From the NCBI GenBank assembly GCA_037501455.1, contig CM074858.1, forward strand, positions 75,118,501 through 75,182,500: 64,000 nt of DNA. The letters run 5' to 3'. Source of the stretch: Lantana camara (Eukaryota; Streptophyta; Magnoliopsida; Lamiales; Verbenaceae). The notes beneath the pieces were generated by a model that was not told the origin of the DNA, searched no databases, and was given only the letters and a program-made list of their open reading frames with translations. This document shows positions 32,607 through 44,257 of the stretch, one piece after another. Numbering within the stretch: position 1 is the stretch's first letter; each line of letters begins with the position of its first letter. The translations under genes were made by a program, and so were the position numbers.

Positions 32607-35600
32607 TCATGCCTATGAAGAAGTATGGGGTAATCTTCGGGATGGATTGGTTGTATCGGCACCTGGCCGAAGTGGATTATTTTAAGAAGAGGATTAAGTT
32701 GGGTGAAGAGTTGATTGGAGAAATTGGGTCGAAGAATGTATCTCTATTATCGTTTATGGAAGCTCGTAAGTTGGTAAAGGATGGAGCCACGAGATTTATT
32801 GCCTATCTCCTTAATAAACCAAAGGATCAATCAAATTTTGAGGAGACGGCTGTGATAAAGGAATATCCCGATGTATTTCCAGAAAATTTGGGTTCTCTAC
32901 CACCGGATAGGGAGATTGAGTTTGTTATTGATTTATATCCGGGATCAGAACCTTATTCCAAGACTCCTTATAGAATGGCTCCGGCAGAGTTGAAGGAGCT
33001 GAAGATTCAACTCGAGGAATTACTTAAGAGTGGATATATCCGACCGAGTTCATCTTCGTGGGGTGCTCCGGTTCTCTTTGTCAAAAAGAAAGATGGGTCG
33101 TTGAGGATGTGTATAGATTACCGGGAGCTTAATCGGATGAGTATCAAGAATAAGTACCCGTTGCCCCACATTGAGGATTTAGTTGATATGCTGCAAGGTT
33201 CAAGGGTTTATTCCAAATTGGATTTAAGGCAAGGCTACTACCAGTTGAAAATCCGGGAAGAGGATATACCAAAGACAGGATTTAATACCCGGTATGGGCA
33301 TTATGAGTTCGTAGTGATGCCGTTTGGTTTGACAAATGCCCCTGCAGCATTCATGGACATGATGTATCGGATTTTTCGGCCTTATTTGGATAAATTCGTC
33401 GTAATCTTCATTGATGACATTCTCGTGTATTCGAAGACTCGGGAAGATCATGCTAGACATCTCAATTTGGTATTGGAGACTTTGAGAGAGCACCGGTTGT
33501 ATTCGAAGTTTAGTAAGTGTGAGTTTTGCATCGGCCGGGTTGCTTTTCTAGGCCATATTATTTCAAGTAAGGGTTTAGAAGTGGATCCTTCAAAAATCGA
33601 GACGGTTATTCAGTGGCAGAGTCCGAAAAATGCTTCCGAGGTTAGAAGTTTCTTGGGATTGGCAGGTTATTACCGAAGGTTTGCAAAGGATTTTTCAAAG
33701 ATAGCCGGTCCTTTAACCCGATTAACTAAGAAGGAAGCTAAATTTGAGTGGGACGAGGCATGTGAAGCGAGTTTTCAACTCTTGAAGGAAAAATTAACCA
33801 CTGCACTGGTATTAGCACTTCCCGAGGGCACTGAAGGATACATGGTTTATACGGACGCCTCGAAAGAAGGGTTGGGATGTGTTTTGATGCAGAATGGTAA
33901 GGTGATAGCTTATGCCTTGAGGAAATTAAAAGATCATGAACAAAATTATCCCACTCACGATCTCGAGCTTGCAGCAGTGATCTTTCGTTTGGGAAAGTGG
34001 AGACACTATCTTTATGGAATTCCTTTCGAGATCTTTTCCGACCACAAGAGTCTCCAGTATTTGTTTTCTCAGAAGGAATTAAATAAGAGACAGAGGCGTT
34101 GGATGGAGATGTTGGCGGTTTATGAGTACGATTCGATACCATCCCAGAAAGGCCAACGTGGTCGCAGATGCAATTAGTAGGAAGGCTAGCGTGTCAGGTG
34201 TTAAAGTGGAAATTATGGATGAATCTGAGTCTTTCAAGCTAAGAGCTAGTATTCGGAATATTATGGTTCAACCGGATCTTCAGCAGAGATTGTTTGAAGC
34301 TCAGAGAGTGGACTCCGAGGTTCAGAAATTAGTGCAGAAAGCTAGATATGATTCACAGAGTCCGTTCGGATTTGATGATACTGGACTTCTAAGGTTTAAG
34401 AACAGAGTTGTGGTTCCAGAAGAGTTGAAACGGTTGATATTGGAAGAAGCTCATCGATCAGGGTATTCGATACATCCCGGGGGAAATAAGATGTATAAGG
34501 ATTTAAAGAAATTTTATTGGTGGAATGGACTTAAACGGGATGTGATCAACTTCGTGAGACATTGTTTGACTTGCCAAGTGGTGAAGGCCGAGCATCAGAA
34601 GCCATCGGGGCTACTTCAACCGTTACCTATTCCAGAATGGAAATGGCAGCAAGTGGCGATGGATTTCGTTACGGGTCTTCCACGAGTGAAAGTTGGTTTG
34701 GATGGAATTTGGGTAATAGTGGATCGATTAACGAAATCAGCACATTTTCTGGCTATTCGGATGTCGGATAAGGTGAATAAATTAGTTAAGAAGTATGTGG
34801 ATGAAATCGTCCGACTTCATGGGGTACCGATTAGCATTGTATCTGACCGGGATCCAAGGTTTACTTCTAGATTTTGGCAAGAATTACAAAGGAATCTGGG
34901 GATAAGGCTTGAATTCAGCACAGCTTTCCATCCTCAAACGGACGGACAATCAGAGAGATTAATTAAATATTTGGAGGATATGTTGAGAGCATGTGCATTG
35001 AATTTTTCGAGTTCGTGTAACGAGCAATTACCTTTGATAGAATTCGCCTATAACAACAGCTTTCAAGCATCGATAGAAATAGCTCCCTATGAGGCTCTCT
35101 ACGGACGGAAATGCAGGTCCCCGTTGTTCTTTGATTTGGAAGAATGGAATTGGACGAAGCGAGAGGGTGTCAAACGAGGAGAGAAAAAGGAAAAACCCTG
35201 TAAGGCTGTGCAAGAGACAATTGATAAGGTTCAAATAATCAGACAACGGATGAAAGCAGCCCAGGACAGACAGAAAAGATATGCCGATAACTGAAGGAAA
35301 GATCTTAAGTTTAAGGTGGGAGATAGGGTATTCTTGAAAGCCTCACCTCGTAAGGGATTTTCGAGGATTGTAAAAGGAGGGAAATTGAATCCTCGGTATC
35401 TAGGATCGTATGAGATTTTGGAGAAAATTGGAGATACGCCCTACCATTTGGACCTACCCCCGAGCTTAACCGGAATTCATAACGTATTTCATGTGTCTCA
35501 GTTTTGGAAATATTATCCGGATGAATCGGAAGTTATCCCCATTGAGGAAGTGGAGTTAGAACCGAATCTCACCTTCGTTCAGAAGCCGATTAAGATATTG

Positions 35601-35744
35601 GAACATAAATTTCAAGAGCTTCGAAATCGGCAGATCCCACTGGTTAAAGTCTTATGGAGAAGTGATAAAACGGAAAAGGCTACGTGGGAGACGGAGGATA
35701 AAATGAAAAGATTTCATCCTGAATTATTTCCGAGCGATCAATGA
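32607..35744 (+). pseudogene. Element C Pol: protease end, RT, RNase H, integrase, chromodomain
   Basis: This continues C after D. Protease ends with [16 protein letters not shown] spans about 32970-33530 with [18 protein letters not shown] and catalytic FIDD at 33407-33418. RNase H spans about 33850-34130 ([29 protein letters not shown]). A one-base insertion near 34133 shifts into the second frame. Integrase follows: the HHCC zinc domain (HRSGYSIHPGG, CLTCQ), core residues in MDFVTGLP, SDRDPRF and GQSERLIKYLED (DDE triad), then the C-terminal domain. A TGA at 35292-35294 interrupts it; the frame resumes with GDRVFLKASPRKGFSR and the chromodomain (VKVLWRSDKTEKATWE) and stops at 35742-35744. 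With only one shift and one stop here, decay is light. Confidence 0.94.
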
Positions 35745-35778
35745 ATCCGAGGACGGATTCTTTTAAGGGGGGAGAGGT
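35744..35778 (+). promoter_or_regulatory. Hairpin and polypurine tract of C
   Basis: AATCCG-AGGA-CGGATT follows the pol stop, then TTTTAAGGGGGGAGAGGT, then the 3' LTR. Confidence 0.87.
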
Positions 35779-36999
35779 TGTGACTCCCCGACTTTTAGGC
35801 TGTACAGGTATGACGTAAGTGTTTACCAAATTGCGCGAAATAATTATTTTACGTGTTTATATAGTTAATTTTATTTTAAATATATTAGATGTAAATAATG
35901 TTAATTATGGTAATGATTATATCCTAAGTTATTTAATATTAAGTATTTTTGTGAAATTCGTATCAAATTGAAATTTATTGTATAAATAGAACTTGATTGC
36001 AACGTGAATTAACTTCCCGAACGTGATTTAATTCTTTTATGGCCTTACTTGCTCATTTTCATGAATTTTGGGACTTAATTGCATTGGACTCAATTGCTCA
36101 TTTGTTATGGATTTGAACCTAATTGCATAACTTAATAAATGGGAGGACTTAATAGCAGTTTGAGCATTTCTTCTTGATACATAGCAGCAATCACGTACCT
36201 TGTTTCTCATTCACATACAAACAAATTACATACATCTTGTTCTTTTTGCCTTGCTCAACCGAACCAAACCCTACTTGGAGGAGTGGGAGATTTCTTCATC
36301 CAAGCATCAATTGTGTGGGAATTGTGATCATTGAAACATCATCAACATCATCTCTTCATCCCATCCATCATTTCTTGCATTTGAGGTAATTTTGGAGCTT
36401 TGGTGATTTTCTTGAATTTTTTGTATAGATAGGGCTTTGCTATATATTGGTTAATGTGTGTATTTGTTATTGGAAATATGTTTAGGAACATTGAGCTTAC
36501 GTTATATGCATTTATCTTGAGATTTATGGACTTGGAGCATGATTGATGATATGGGTTTCATTTGAAGAATTCTTGACGATCTTATGTGGAAATATCTGTT
36601 TTTATGAATTGTTATTGATCTATTTGTATGCTAGTAGGTGGATACCATGATATTTGAGCATTTAAACGTGAGTTTGATCCATTTTTGGGTGATTTGGTTT
36701 TGGTACGTATTGTTCTGCTGTTATGCTCTGTTTTTTTTTTCTCTTCTGCGTACGTCACACGGGCGTGTCACCTTTTCCTTCTTCAGCATGACAGGGGGTG
36801 CATGATGGTCTGGTTCCGCTGTACCGTGAGACGGGGGTGTCACGGTTTTCTTTGTAATGGTGACACGCCTATTTTCATGCTTATTATCCGCTGTACTGAG
36901 ACACGGGGGTGTCAAGGCTTATTGTATAATGGTGATACGGGCATGTCACCTTCTGATTTCATGCATTTTGTGGTTGCACGCTACTATACGTGCATGTGG

Positions 37000-37039
<40 letters not shown>

Positions 37040-38467
37040 TGTAATATAATTACATATTTATATATGTTTAGTGAATATTAATTATTATTTGGATTGATTT
37101 GATTGTAAATGTGGGATTGTGAATTCGAATGAATTATTGAATGACTTGATTATATGATTTAAATTCCTTAATAGTGCACATGAACATTTTCATAACATAA
37201 TCTTATCTTTTACATATTCATATCATGATCATTGCATTGCCGAGCGTCTTATTTGGTCATATTGAGCCTCACTTCACCGTTCTTGCACAGATTTTGATCC
37301 CGTTGGAGACGAGGCCGGTCAGTGAGGCTCGTGTTTTCTCCTTTTTGCGGTTTAAGGTGGGTTTCTCTTCTATGTAGATATAAGACCTTGTATATACCTT
37401 CAATGTGAAAGTTTTCGATCAAATTATATATATATATATAGAGAGAGAGTCGTTTTAAAGAGTAAATGTTTTCAACGTAAAGCCTTATTTTATGAATCCT
37501 ACCTAATATTTTGGCGAGAAATGAATGAATGCACGAATGGGGCCTAGGGACTTAGTGTGAGTGGCTATCCGGGGAGGCACGGGCCGACGGTGATCCCTCA
37601 CACTAGTTCCACCAATGAACGGCGTAACCGGACCTCGTTAGGAGTTAGCGAGGAATGGACGCTGAGCGCCATCTGGGGAGTCATGTAACCCTTTTTGGTC
37701 AATGGGTGGTCGGGCCTTGCAAACCCACCACCAACCCAGAGGAAGAAGGTGTAAATGTTAATGAATGTGCACAAAAGAATGATTTGCATGAAAAGAATGA
37801 ATGAATGAATGTTTAAATGATTTACACAAGGTGTTGGTTGGAGATAATGCACGCCCACTCGCCGGGCCAATAATGACCTAATGTTAATGATTCGTTATAA
37901 TCCCCTTTGATGATTTCTTTTCACCCACTTGGGAAATTTTTTAAAACCTCACTTGGGATTATAGCTTGCATGTGATTATTTATTTACCGTCGTATATTAT
38001 ATTACGCCCTGTTTTTATACCGACCAGTCCCTTTTGGACTGAACCCGTTTGGTTTTCAGCTGTGTCGTGCAGGTGTTCTGGGAGCTAGGTGGGAATACGA
38101 GTCCTAGGTCATGCATTCGTCTCTAGCTCTGTATTTTGGGTCTTACACTTGCATACTCTTACTTTTGATATTGTATATGAATATTGTTATTGGAGCGAAC
38201 TTGTTTGAGCCGTGATGGCAATTGATGATGTATATGAATTACTTTTGGAGTATTGATGCTCATTGCGTATATATATGATGTATGTTCGTCTATTGCTTCC
38301 GCTTTAATGTTTAATTCTGATTTTATGGTTCAAGGGTTAGTCCCGCCTAGCATAGAGTGTGTGTATGTCCCTATTCGCCATGATTTGGCTCGGGTATGGA
38401 TCGTCCATTTCATATTCGGGTCGGGTCTCGGTGCGGGGGATGTGACACCTTGCGCTCGGGTGTTACA
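35779..38467 (+). repeat. 3' LTR of element C
   Basis: TGTGACTCCCCG to GGGTGTTACA, 2,689 bp. It keeps the acceptor-like GTGTCGTGCAG and GAGCTAGGTGGGA near 38065-38092 that the 5' LTR has lost. The structured module is at about 37553-38041, with P5 TATAATCCC (37896-37904) pairing GGGATTATA (37955-37963). Confidence 0.92.
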
Positions 38468-38472
38468 TTTCA
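38468..38472. repeat. Target duplication TTTCA, right side of C
   Basis: Partner of 17174-17178. B's LTR continues after it. Confidence 0.88.
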
Positions 38473-38683
38473 GTTATCACCAAATTCACGAAATTCATGA
38501 AATTCACCTTTCCACAATTTCATTCATATATTCATAGCACACATTGGAATTCATATGAGATTTAAACAAATAATGCAAATTATAAACGAGTTTAAACCAA
38601 TTAATCAAAATATAAAATCATATAATTAAATGTAAATGCGCACGTAACACTTACCTGCACGTGTGAAAACACAGGGCGTTACA
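38473..38683 (-). repeat. 5' LTR of B, outer 211 bp
   Basis: On the minus strand this is the LTR start, TGTAACGCCCTGTG, beginning at 38683. It joins the inner part at 17178 once C is removed. Confidence 0.85.
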
Positions 38684-38886
38684 CTTGCTTTGGTGAGAGT
38701 CGGGGTACTCTCCTTACTTTGGTGAGAGTCGGGGTACTCTCCTTGCTTGTGTGAGAGTCGGGGTACTCTCCTTGCTTGTTTGAGAGACGGGGTTCTCTCT
38801 CTGCTTGTTTGAGAGACGGCGCTCTCTCACTGCTTGCTTTAAAGATTTGGAACTCAGTCCCCGGGTCCTCTTAAGGGGGAGAGAGT
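38684..38886 (+). repeat. Pre-polypurine hairpin repeats and polypurine tract of element F
   Basis: Five tandem units of about 27-30 bp (38694-38830), three of type GAGAGTCGGGGTACTCTC, then GAGAGACGGGGTTCTCTC and a CGGCGC variant. Each is an inverted repeat GAGAG/CTCTC. Then comes CTCTTAAGGGGGAGAGAGT and the LTR. B's insertion point is at the left edge, so more units may lie beyond B. Confidence 0.8.
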
Positions 38887-39870
38887 TGTAACGCCCCGTT
38901 TTCAATTTATGCATTATGTGATAATTTATCTACATTTCATAATATTATATGTATTATATTTCTATGCATTTATGCGAATTATCCTTAACGTGAAATTTAC
39001 ATGAAATAATTGATAATGTGCTTAATTGATATTATGTGATACTTTATATATTTTTCATAACATTAGATGCATAATATTTCCATGAGCTTTTATGAATTAA
39101 TTGTTAATGTGACTAAATGCTCTTATATGAACTTAAATGCTTATATATGTAAATGTGTGGATTTAATTGCATGACTTAAATGGAGTTAGATACTCACTTT
39201 CCATGGAATTAGACTTGAGTGTATGCATTCATATTCTTGAGGGACTAAAATGCAAAAAGTGATGATTCATACACTTTAGTGGAGGATATATTATATCATA
39301 TGTATCTCATCTCTCTCATGTTTCTCTCATTCATCATTTTCATACAAAAATACACACACTTACACCTACATATGTCGATCAAAACACCAAGGGGGAAAGC
39401 AGGAATATTTCATCTCAATAGCATGCTTGATCTTGAGGAATATTGCTTAAGTTGGAAGCATCATCATCTCTTCATCATTTCATCCATTCTTTCTTGTATA
39501 TTAACGCTATAGATGGAGAACTTGATTTAATCTCTTGAATATATATAAAGTAGGGTTTGATGAATATGATGTGATTTCTTGGTTAGTTGAGATTAGAACC
39601 ATGATTATGAACTTTAACCTTGAATTCCATGCTTAATTCTTGAGTTATTTGGAAGTTGAATATCATGATATATATAGAGGGTTTGAATGATGAATTTTGA
39701 TGATCTAAGCATGTTTCCTTGGATTAAATGTTAACTTAATGAGGTCTCCAAGTTATATGCATGATATATTAATGTTTTGGAGCATTTTGGTTGAGTTTGC
39801 TTTGGGTTTTGATCCCTTTTCTTTCTCCTCCGAAGCAACCCCTATTTTGCCCCTTTTTCCAGCTCTGGAA

Positions 39871-40000
39871 GAGTACCCGGGCGGGTACTTTTTGTGCATA
39901 AAAAGTACCCGGGCGGGTACTTTTGTCCCGTAGAGCTTCTGGACAACTTTACCCGGCCGGGGAATTTTTCCCTTGAACTTTACTCGGCCGGGTACTCTCT
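39871..40000. repeat. GC-rich palindrome array in LTR F
   Basis: AGTACCCGGGCGGGTACT (39872-39889), a longer copy spanning 39901-39924, then two looser units with GGCCGG centres (about 39948-39998). The arms differ from those of A, C and D, but the position in the LTR is the same. Confidence 0.78.
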
Positions 40001-40958
40001 CATCCGAACTCCAAATGACGTTATTTGTGAACCGTTGGAAAGCACTAGAATTGTAGAACAACCTCAAATTGGAATCATATCAATATCTTTTCTGGTTTGT
40101 GAGATATTATCAATTCTTTTTGGTGTCGCTGCTTTATCGACAAACTGCATTCACCCAACTTCAAGCTTACGCCATTTTCTCCTCCCTTTGAACTAGAAAA
40201 CGAGCCATATGTGCTCGGAAAGCCCTATGTGTCTAGTTTCATTTCCCATGAGTAAAACTTTATTCCAACTTCTATATCTCAAGATATTCCAGTTTTCCTA
40301 CAGCATGTGCATTTTCAAAAATTGTTCGTTTTGTCTTACTTCACCAAAACCTTCTTTATTACATTCCTTTCACTCTCTTGGCTCCCATATATGACTTATA
40401 TGATAAATATACTTGATTAATTGATAAGTATGCTCCTACTTGACACTTCTTGGTACTTAATTGCTCAAACGTTATTGTGTGTCTTCATGCCTTATATGAA
40501 TTGAACTTGAAATAATTGAATAATATGAATACATGATTTCCTGTTAGTAATTTCAACTCTTAGGTGTTAATTGGTGTTTATACATGCCTAGTGTTAATGG
40601 ATTGCTTGGTTTTATTTATTTACAGGAGCATTGTCGTGTGTCCTACTTGGTCTCATATTGAGTCATGTCTCACGGGTTCCCACATTCCCTTTCTTGTCCA
40701 GTTTTTCTCCAGGGCGGAGATCATGGATCGTGTGGGCATTGTCTTGTAGCCTTATCTAGTCCCGTCGCTCATCAGGTGAGGTTTAATTCTAGATACTTAG
40801 AACCCTTACAACCCTATTTGTGTTTTCGGCCAAAAGGTATATATAATTATAGTTTTCAAATCTTATTGATTTACAACGGATTTCATGATTTGAACGGATT
40901 GATTGATTGATTGATTGATTGTTTTGGAGAGTAAGCATGTTCACATTGGGGCCCGAGG

Positions 40959-42254
40959 GTAGTATATTGAGCCAACCGAGGAAGCAAGAGCTGACGGGTA
41001 ACTCTTGCACTATCCTCACAAACTTTCGGATCACCTCTGAATCCACCAGGAGGTTTGGTGGAGGAAGAAATCCCGTGCGTGGGAGTCATGTTCCCGACGC
41101 ACACCATGATTGGATGGCGGGGCTTTGCAATCCCCCATCACCCGGAGGAAGAAGGATGGAGTGAAATTGCTAATTGTGCACAGAATTATTTGTGTGGTCA
41201 CCTAATTCATTAAGAGGCCGTTTGGTATGATTATTAGGCCACACAGATATGAGCAAGAAAGGCTAATTTCGTGTTTGGTATCGTGTATTAAGTTAGGCGG
41301 GCCAATTGACTTTAATATACGGCCCGTCCAAAGCCCGCACTGTTCATCAATTATGTCTTGTATCTTATATCTAATTTTTGTTGTTATTAAGTTGCATTGG
41401 GTTTGCCTATCACTGTACACAATATTTCTTGACAATTAATGCCCCTGATATCAAGCTTTACCCTTTACAGATTTCATTTACAAATTTTATTTTGACTTAT
41501 CTTACTATTTAATTCTATATATTTCTATCATTTCGACGCCACTTTGAAAACAAATTGATTATTGATCCCGTATATTCTAAAAACAATTATTACCCAAAAG
41601 TAAAAATAAAAAAATGACAAACATAAAAACATATATTTGGGATAAAATATTTTATTTTTTAAAATTATATGATAAGTAGATAATTTGAGAATTTCAATTT
41701 TGTTTTAATGTGAGAGTTTATTTCTTTTTCATAAAGCTATTGTATCTTATTATTAAAGTTTTATTACATATGAAGAGTTAGCAAATATGATGAAGAATAG
41801 AAAGTGCATAAGGGTAAAATTGGAAATTGAATTTTAATCGAACTTAATTTGTCATACCAAATATTAAATTACGGAAGTAGAATTAAGGTACATTAATGAC
41901 AATCTCCAATACCAAACGCTATATTAATTTCTTCAATATAACTTAATATCACTTAAAAAGCCCGAATAAAATTAAGTTAAATTAAGTCAAAATACGTACC
42001 AAACGACCTCTAATTAAATTGAATGATTGTACACTTTTGGTGAAAGGTTAGAGATTTGCCCTCACTGGCCGGGCCACATATTGAATTGATCATGATTGAA
42101 TTATTAAATTGATTAGTCGTAATCTCGGGCGAGTCCTACTTTTCTATTGAACTTATATTGCCTTTTTTTTATAAGATCTTACCCGAGATTATAGCTTGCA
42201 TAGTAATTGCGTATATATTTATTTATACCCCTCGCTCAGTCCGTGTTGGACTGA
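40959..42254 (+). other. Predicted structured leader module in LTR F, split by a MITE
   Basis: P2 TCCACCA (41042-41048) with TGGTGGA (41056-41062); P3 GGGA (41081-41084) with TCCC (41092-41095), loop GTCATGT; P4 GATGG (41113-41117) with CCATC (41135-41139); P5 TAATCTCGGG (42120-42129) with CCCGAGATTA (42182-42191); P6 TCAGTCC (42236-42242) with GGACTGA (42248-42254). P2, P4, P5 and P6 bases differ from A but all stems are complete. Confidence 0.65.
41214..42010. mobile_element. Tourist/PIF-Harbinger-like MITE, 797 bp
   Basis: Terminal inverted repeats GAGGCCGTTTGGTATG and the complement of CGTACCAAACGACCTC match at 14 of 16 positions. TAA flanks both sides (41211-41213 and 42011-42013), the 3-bp duplication typical of PIF/Harbinger. 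The element splits the structured part of LTR F. No transposase is seen. Confidence 0.75.
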
Positions 42255-42658
42255 CCCCTCAACTTTTCAGTTTTGCAGGATCGTGCTAGGCGGGAATTAG
42301 AGTCTAGCTTGTCTTTTATTCGGGTCTAGCACATCACCTCACATTTTGGTTCATGTATTGATACTTCTTGTATTTGGTATTATGCCTTAGTCATGTTGGA
42401 TACGATATTGTATTGATATGTAAATGTGGGTATCTATTAGTAAATATGTAAACATGGTACCTATAAGTATTGAATCTTATTTCTTCCGTTTTTATTGCTC
42501 CGAATTGTTTATTGGTATTAATTGAGGGTACCCTCCTAGCTTTAGAGTTTTATTGTCACCTGTTCGCTATAGTTTTGGTTCATGTACGGATCATCCATTT
42601 CATATGTGGACTGAGCTATAATGTAGGGGTGTGGCATCTCGGCGTTCCGGGTGCTACA

Positions 42659-44257
42659 CGGGCCTTTTTCATGCATAAAATCTCCCCGGCCGGGGAGTCG
42701 CAATACAGGCGCGAGACAGCAGCAGCTCCAGGCTTAAACTTCAGTTCTAAAGGCATGAAAACGCATCACCAAATAGCAGGCAATCAAAGCAACAACTCAG
42801 CAACAAAACAGATCAAAACTCCCACAATTCTGACTGGAAAATGACAGCAACTTATCAAGGAAACAGGGCAGCAGCGGATAGCAGCAGTTCGCAGCAAAAA
42901 CGGGGATAGAACGGCAAGAAAACAGGGCATAAACTTACACACACCATCAGCCATCAATCCAACAACAAAAAGGTGAATTAAGGCAACAATGACAGCAAGA
43001 ATCAGTCCCAAATGCAGCAGCAGCAGTTCAACGTGAGGGAGGATGAAAAGAAGATCATTTCATGGTACGGTCTTAATAAATTCATTAATGGTAACTCATA
43101 ACTGCTTCATCTACCATGTATTACATCACCATAATTGCAAAGAAGGATTTAAAACAATCATGTTCATGCTTTCAATCAACCAAATCCATCAAGGAATGAG
43201 AGAGATCAACATATGTACATATAACCTAACTATTTCGTATCTTCAGCCATAAATCCATGAAAACATGCTCAAATTTGGGGATGAATAGATCAAAATGACT
43301 CTAAATGAATGTATAACACAACCCTAAACTCACTTTGTTGATTGGATGGAAGATGGAAGAGATTTGAGCTTGAATCTCCAAGGATGGCTTGAGTTACGGG
43401 ATTTTCTGGAACAGAGAATGTTTGGCTGAATTTCTCCAAGTGATGAAGGTTATCTCGGTTTGGGGTTAATTAAGGCTGATATAGGGTTGAGTTAGGGTTC
43501 CAAGTAATCAAACCATGGTTAGTTTGGTTAAGGTTTGTGGAAGATATGGCCATTTTATTGAGTGTGGCAGGTTTGGCGTCCATTGCATGTTTCGGTTGAA
43601 TTTCGGAGGTTCAAATGGTTTTAGAAAAATATGAGGTTAAGTTCATTAAACCCGAATTTTTGTTACGAGTTCAGTGAAGTTGACGAAACTCGAATCCGAG
43701 TTTCCTAGCTCAAGATATCACATACGGAACCAAGGGTGCGCTAATTGCTCCTTAGCCCCGATTGGGTTCCACAAATCAAAATAAATTCGTTACCACGTCA
43801 AACAAAGTCGAAAACATAAAACGAGCATATAAACATGTTCATAACACATAAATCTACAGAATACTAAATTTTCATGAATTTTCGATATCAAATCATATAA
43901 GAACGACGCACGATTAAAACACTCATGAGCAAACGTAACAATTTCATAACATTTCAATTTAAATCATAAAATTCAAATTCTATTTTTAAATTAAATAAAG
44001 TCAACGATTTAAATGATATAATTAATTAGTACAAGTAAAGACATAATTAATTAACATTAACTCTTAATTATCAATTAAATGAATTAATTAACGAAATAAA
44101 ATTATAAAATAAAATAAAATAAACTAATAACAATTTTTATTAAAATTAAATATTTAAAACACTTATAAATAATTAATCACATAATTACATAATTTAATTG
44201 TGTAATTTATAAACACATACGACATATTTGAACGAATGAAAAATCGGGCCGTTACAA
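42659..44257 (-). repeat. LTR G, minus strand, truncated by F
   Basis: On the minus strand the LTR starts TGTAACGGCCCG at 44257 and runs left to 42659 where F is inserted. It resembles I's LTR (47320-48558) closely, so G is a relative that landed in I. It carries leader hairpins near 43640-43780 and one perfect palindrome CTCCCCGGCCGGGGAG (42682-42697). The rest is off-window. Confidence 0.8.

Larger units (their letters stand above)
17179..38467 (+). mobile_element. Element C: near-complete Tekay-like Ty3/gypsy element, interrupted by D
   Basis: 5' LTR 17179-19822, primer-binding site 19831-19842, gag-pol from 20030 to 35744 with D inserted at 21405/21406, polypurine tract near 35763-35778, 3' LTR 35779-38467. 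Without D and one copy of its duplication it is about 10.1 kb, usual for Tekay/Del. C is the most complete coding copy in the window and the best local model of the helper for the non-coding elements. Its LTRs differ by many substitutions and several indels, so it is clearly older than D. Confidence 0.92.
8740..38683 (-). mobile_element. Element B: minus-strand Tekay-like Ty3/gypsy element, split by H, L and C
   Basis: B is read right to left. Its 5' LTR runs from 38683 to 38473, is interrupted by C, then runs 17178 to 14539. Primer-binding site, gag, protease, RT and RNase H follow down to 8740, where LTR H cuts it. Its integrase and 3' LTR lie off-window. L splits gag. B itself lies in the pre-polypurine repeats of F, at 38683/38684. 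The two LTR parts join at the TTTCA duplication left by C. Confidence 0.85.
38887..42658 (+). repeat. 3' LTR of element F
   Basis: TGTAACGCCCCG to GGTGCTACA, about 3.0 kb without the MITE at 41214-42010. It shows palindromes with arms GTACCC/GGGTAC near 39872-39924, a donor-like CAGGTGAGGTTT near 40771, an acceptor-like CTTGTCCAG near 40700, the structured module, and TGCTAGGCGGGA near 42282. F's interior is off-window beyond B. After 42658 the sequence is minus-strand LTR G. Confidence 0.87.
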
